Shown here: piece by piece, positions 61,873-64,000 of the stretch
Position numbering within the stretch: the stretch's first letter is position 1
Layout of the letters: every line of letters begins with the position of its first letter
Assembly: GCA_027603945.1 (NCBI GenBank)
Contig: JADIIU010000044.1
Coordinates: forward strand, 1 to 64,000
Direction of reading: 5' to 3'
Length of the DNA stretch: 64,000 nt
From: Terramyces sp. JEL0728
Taxonomy: Eukaryota; Chytridiomycota; Chytridiomycetes; Rhizophydiales; Terramycetaceae
The notes under the pieces: generated by a model
Database searches by the model: none
What the model was told of the DNA's origin: nothing
The model's input: the letters and a program-made list of their open reading frames with translations, nothing else
Translations under genes and position numbers: made by a program

Positions 61873-62551
61873 ATGGTTGCAAAGGACATGACGGAAACAC
61901 TACTGAATTACATTCTCTCACATCTCCTCACAATAATATGGTTTCCCTTTCTAAACCCAAAACAAATAAAAAAGGGAAAGAATAAAATGATGATACCACA
62001 TAAAAAGACGCTTGTCCTGGATTTGGATGAGACACTCGTTCATTCAACAACAACGGGAGGCAGACATGATTTCACTGTGGAAGTGCTGATTGACAAGCAT
62101 ATTTGTTTATATTATGTGTACAAGCGACCGTACTGCGACTTGTTTTTGAAAAAAGTATTTGATTCTAATGTAGGTCAGTGAATGGTTCAAAGTCGTTGTA
62201 TTTACAGCCAGTATGCCGGAATACGCGGATCCAGTAATAGATTGGCTCGATTCAACTCGCACATTGATTTCAAAAAGGTATTTTCGAGATAGCTGCACGC
62301 CAAGTGGACAATCATTCATGAAAGATTTGCAATTGGTTGAACAGGATTTGTCCAAAGTTATTTTGATTGATAACGCTCCGTTTTGTTTTGGAATTAATCC
62401 TGGTAAGCATCTTTTTATAGTAGATAATGGGGTACCGATTGAAACGTGGATTAACAATACCAAGGACGAATGTTTATTGGATTTGTTACCATTCTTGGAT
62501 GCGCTGCGGTTCACTGAAGATGTGAGATCTGTCCTTTCTCTCAGAGGTTGA
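61873..62551 (+). CDS. NEM1: Nem1/CTDNEP1-type FCP1-like phosphatase
   Basis: Exons 61873-62154 and 62174-62551 (19-nt intron) give 219 residues from the ATG at 61873. A transmembrane segment (LLNYILSHLLTIIWFPFL) precedes the HAD core: TLVLDLDETLVHS (catalytic DLDET), YKRPYCDLFLKKV, FTASMPEYADPVIDWLD, VILIDNAPFCFG and ECLLDLLPFLDAL. Nem1 activates lipin (Pah1) at the nuclear/ER membrane. The open frame continues upstream to an acceptor-like TTTCAG near 61756, so a 5' exon without visible ATG may extend it. The minus-strand frame across it is antisense. Confidence 0.93.
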
Positions 62552-62805
62552 TTATTTTGCATATAATATATCCATACATAGTATTTAGGAATTGGTTTAT
62601 TAATCCACCATCGCTTAAACAAGTTTCTGTATGCATCGTGGATTCTAGCAATCAAGTGCAATAATAAACACAAACCAATCTCCTATTTATCGCAATTGCA
62701 CTCATACAAGGCATATTTTATCGTGGGTTATCCGATTTTTCAAACAATGTAAACATTAGCCAGCTTACTGTGATTAAGATTTTATTAAAAAAACAAAAAT
62801 TTCAG

Positions 62806-64000
62806 ACGAGATACTAATAATTGGTGGCTCTATAGCCGGACTGTCTGCGGCAAACGCATTGCTAAAACGCAACATTCCATTCACGGTATTTGAAAAGGAA
62901 AAGAATGAAACGAGGATTGGAGGAGGTATAGCGCTCCACCATGACGTACTGCCGCTAATACAAACATTTCCCATTGATCAATCGGATTTTAAAATGAATA
63001 TAAATGACATGCTTACTCAAATTGAGTACAGTAAAAATGGGGATATTATACGGATAAGCGATATACCATATAAAAGCGCTCATTGGCCCATCATTTACGA
63101 GATCTTGGCTGAATCTATACCCGAAGAGAAGATTAAATATGAAAGGGAACTGGTGTATGTTACGCAAAACGAGGAAGGAGTGATTGCCGAATTTAAAGGG
63201 GGTAGAAAATATAGAGGAAAAGTGTTAATTGGAGCGGATGGATTACTGTCACAAGTAAGGAGACTAGTATTCAAAAGCGATGTCCTGCGGTATTCTGGCT
63301 ACTTTGCTTGGCGAGGAATGCTGTCTAAAACACAACTATCGCAACAATTCCCCGAAGAATCGTTTATTTTAGAGCTATCAGACAACTGCCATGCTGTAAT
63401 TTATCACCTTGGCGATTATATCAATTGGCTAGTATATCAGAATGTGGACGATGGAAGTGATTATTCCGTTAATCAACAAGAAGCCATTGGGAAAATTAGT
63501 CGGAACGCTACTGAAAGAGAGTTGCAAGATTTCAGAGCAATGGTCAAACAAGAATTCCGGCCTATCCTGGTAGAGCTATTCACCAAAAGTAAGCCATTCA
63601 TAAACCACATGTACGATAGAGATGTAATCAATAAATACAGTAATGGAAGAGTGCTGCTGATTGGAGATGCGGCCCATCCCAGTGTTCCACATTTCATTAA
63701 AGGAGCTACTATGGCGATCGAAGATGGGTATCATCTAGGTGATCTTTACAATCCAGATTACAAGAAATGGTTTCATGATTTTGAACAAAAAAGAGTAAAG
63801 GAATGCAACCAAAATGTGCTGATTTCAAAGAATTTAGGAAGAGTAAAACAGGGACTGGTAAAGAAAGGAAAAGACTGGTCCTGTAAAATTGATGGCAGAG
63901 AATACGCTAGGCTATGCAATGATGGAATTGCACCTAGTTTCGGCTCCAGAGGTTATAAATCATCAGATCAATTATGTGAATGTGAAAAGGAAAGAACACC
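62806..64000 (+). CDS. FAD-dependent monooxygenase (PF01494-like), 3' end outside window, 5' end unresolved
   Basis: An open frame runs to the window edge with no stop, covering about 398 residues. The FAD motif near the start is IIGGSIAGLSAANALLKR with VFEKE, then a GADGLLSQVRR block (the DG motif) and LLIGDAAHPSVPHFIKGATM (second FAD motif), as in UbiH/salicylate-hydroxylase-type enzymes. The frame is closed by a TAA at 62775-62777 and has no ATG before the FAD motif, so a short first exon must be spliced at TTTCAG (62801-62805) or the gene is 5'-truncated. The first FAD glycine motif reads GGSIAG rather than GxGxxG. Substrate unknown; bacterial origin is possible but not shown. Confidence 0.82.

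Noticed and set aside
62107..62673. 188-codon minus-strand open frame over Nem1
   Set aside because: It is antisense to a well-conserved phosphatase core; only its first 40 codons lie outside and they match nothing known.

Overview
This window is nuclear DNA from a eukaryote, most likely an early-diverging (zoosporic or amoeboid) member of the fungal side of the opisthokonts. Fungal-type traits are the fused cytochrome b5/acyl-CoA dehydrogenase, Mpg1, Rsp5, Nem1, Bub2, Slx9, Med31, an Rrg7-like protein, UPF0187 bestrophins and small Thr-rich wall proteins. Genes that yeasts and most Dikarya have lost are also present: SMG1 kinase, VWA8, a CYRI (Rac1-WAVE regulator) and a probable axonemal microtubule inner protein. 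The exact taxon cannot be read from this sequence alone.

The dominant feature is the intron population. Joining exons by hand so that conserved families stay in frame gives about 115 introns in 28 genes. About 110 of them are only 19-24 nt long, with modes at 19-21 and a sharp floor at 19. They run GTA...(T/C)TAAY-N(1-5)-AG, so branch site and acceptor almost touch. Around them lie other splicing oddities: two introns back to back with no exon between them (RBM25-like), a possible 4-nt exon and a 19-nt exon (SEC8), a 12-nt exon (SDR), a GC-AG intron, an apparent GT-TG intron, a stopless 21-nt intron inside SMG1, and a few longer introns (25-67 nt).

Layout. 1-7.5 kb: end of a Q/N-rich gene, glucose-6-phosphate isomerase, two Thr-rich cell-surface proteins, an Rrg7-like nuclease-fold protein with an in-frame TGA, an LRR membrane protein, CYRI and Slx9. 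7.9-17.5 kb: enolase, UDP-glucose 4-epimerase, an NmrA-like protein, an RBM25-like splicing factor, Mpg1, a C2H2 factor and an SDR. 17.7-29.4 kb: Rsp5 (+), then a tight minus-strand train of a 76-aa unknown protein, VWA8 and SEC8. 29.4-31.3 kb: an AT-rich gap. 31.3-44.5 kb: a USP16/45-type deubiquitinase, Glo3-type ArfGAP, NSUN methyltransferase, DMAC1-like protein, F-box protein, JmjC protein, OXLD1-like protein, mitoribosomal L51/S25 protein, DDT-WHIM chromatin protein, SPAG8-like protein and MARK/KIN1 kinase. 44.6-50.9 kb: b5-ACAD, Mak11/PAK1IP1, an EF-hand protein and tandem bestrophins. 51-64 kb: SMG1, Bub2, Med31, Nem1 and the start of an FAD monooxygenase that runs off the window.

The genome is very compact. 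Two convergent stop codons abut with 0 bp between them, two divergent pairs have start codons 18 and 29 bp apart, two same-strand genes overlap by 17 bp, and TATA boxes sit only 33-41 bp before start codons. Functionally the genes are mostly housekeeping. An SMG1 (nonsense-mediated decay) kinase and an RBM25-type splicing factor beside a wealth of minute introns invites the idea that NMD polices splicing here. All exon models are by eye and need transcript data.
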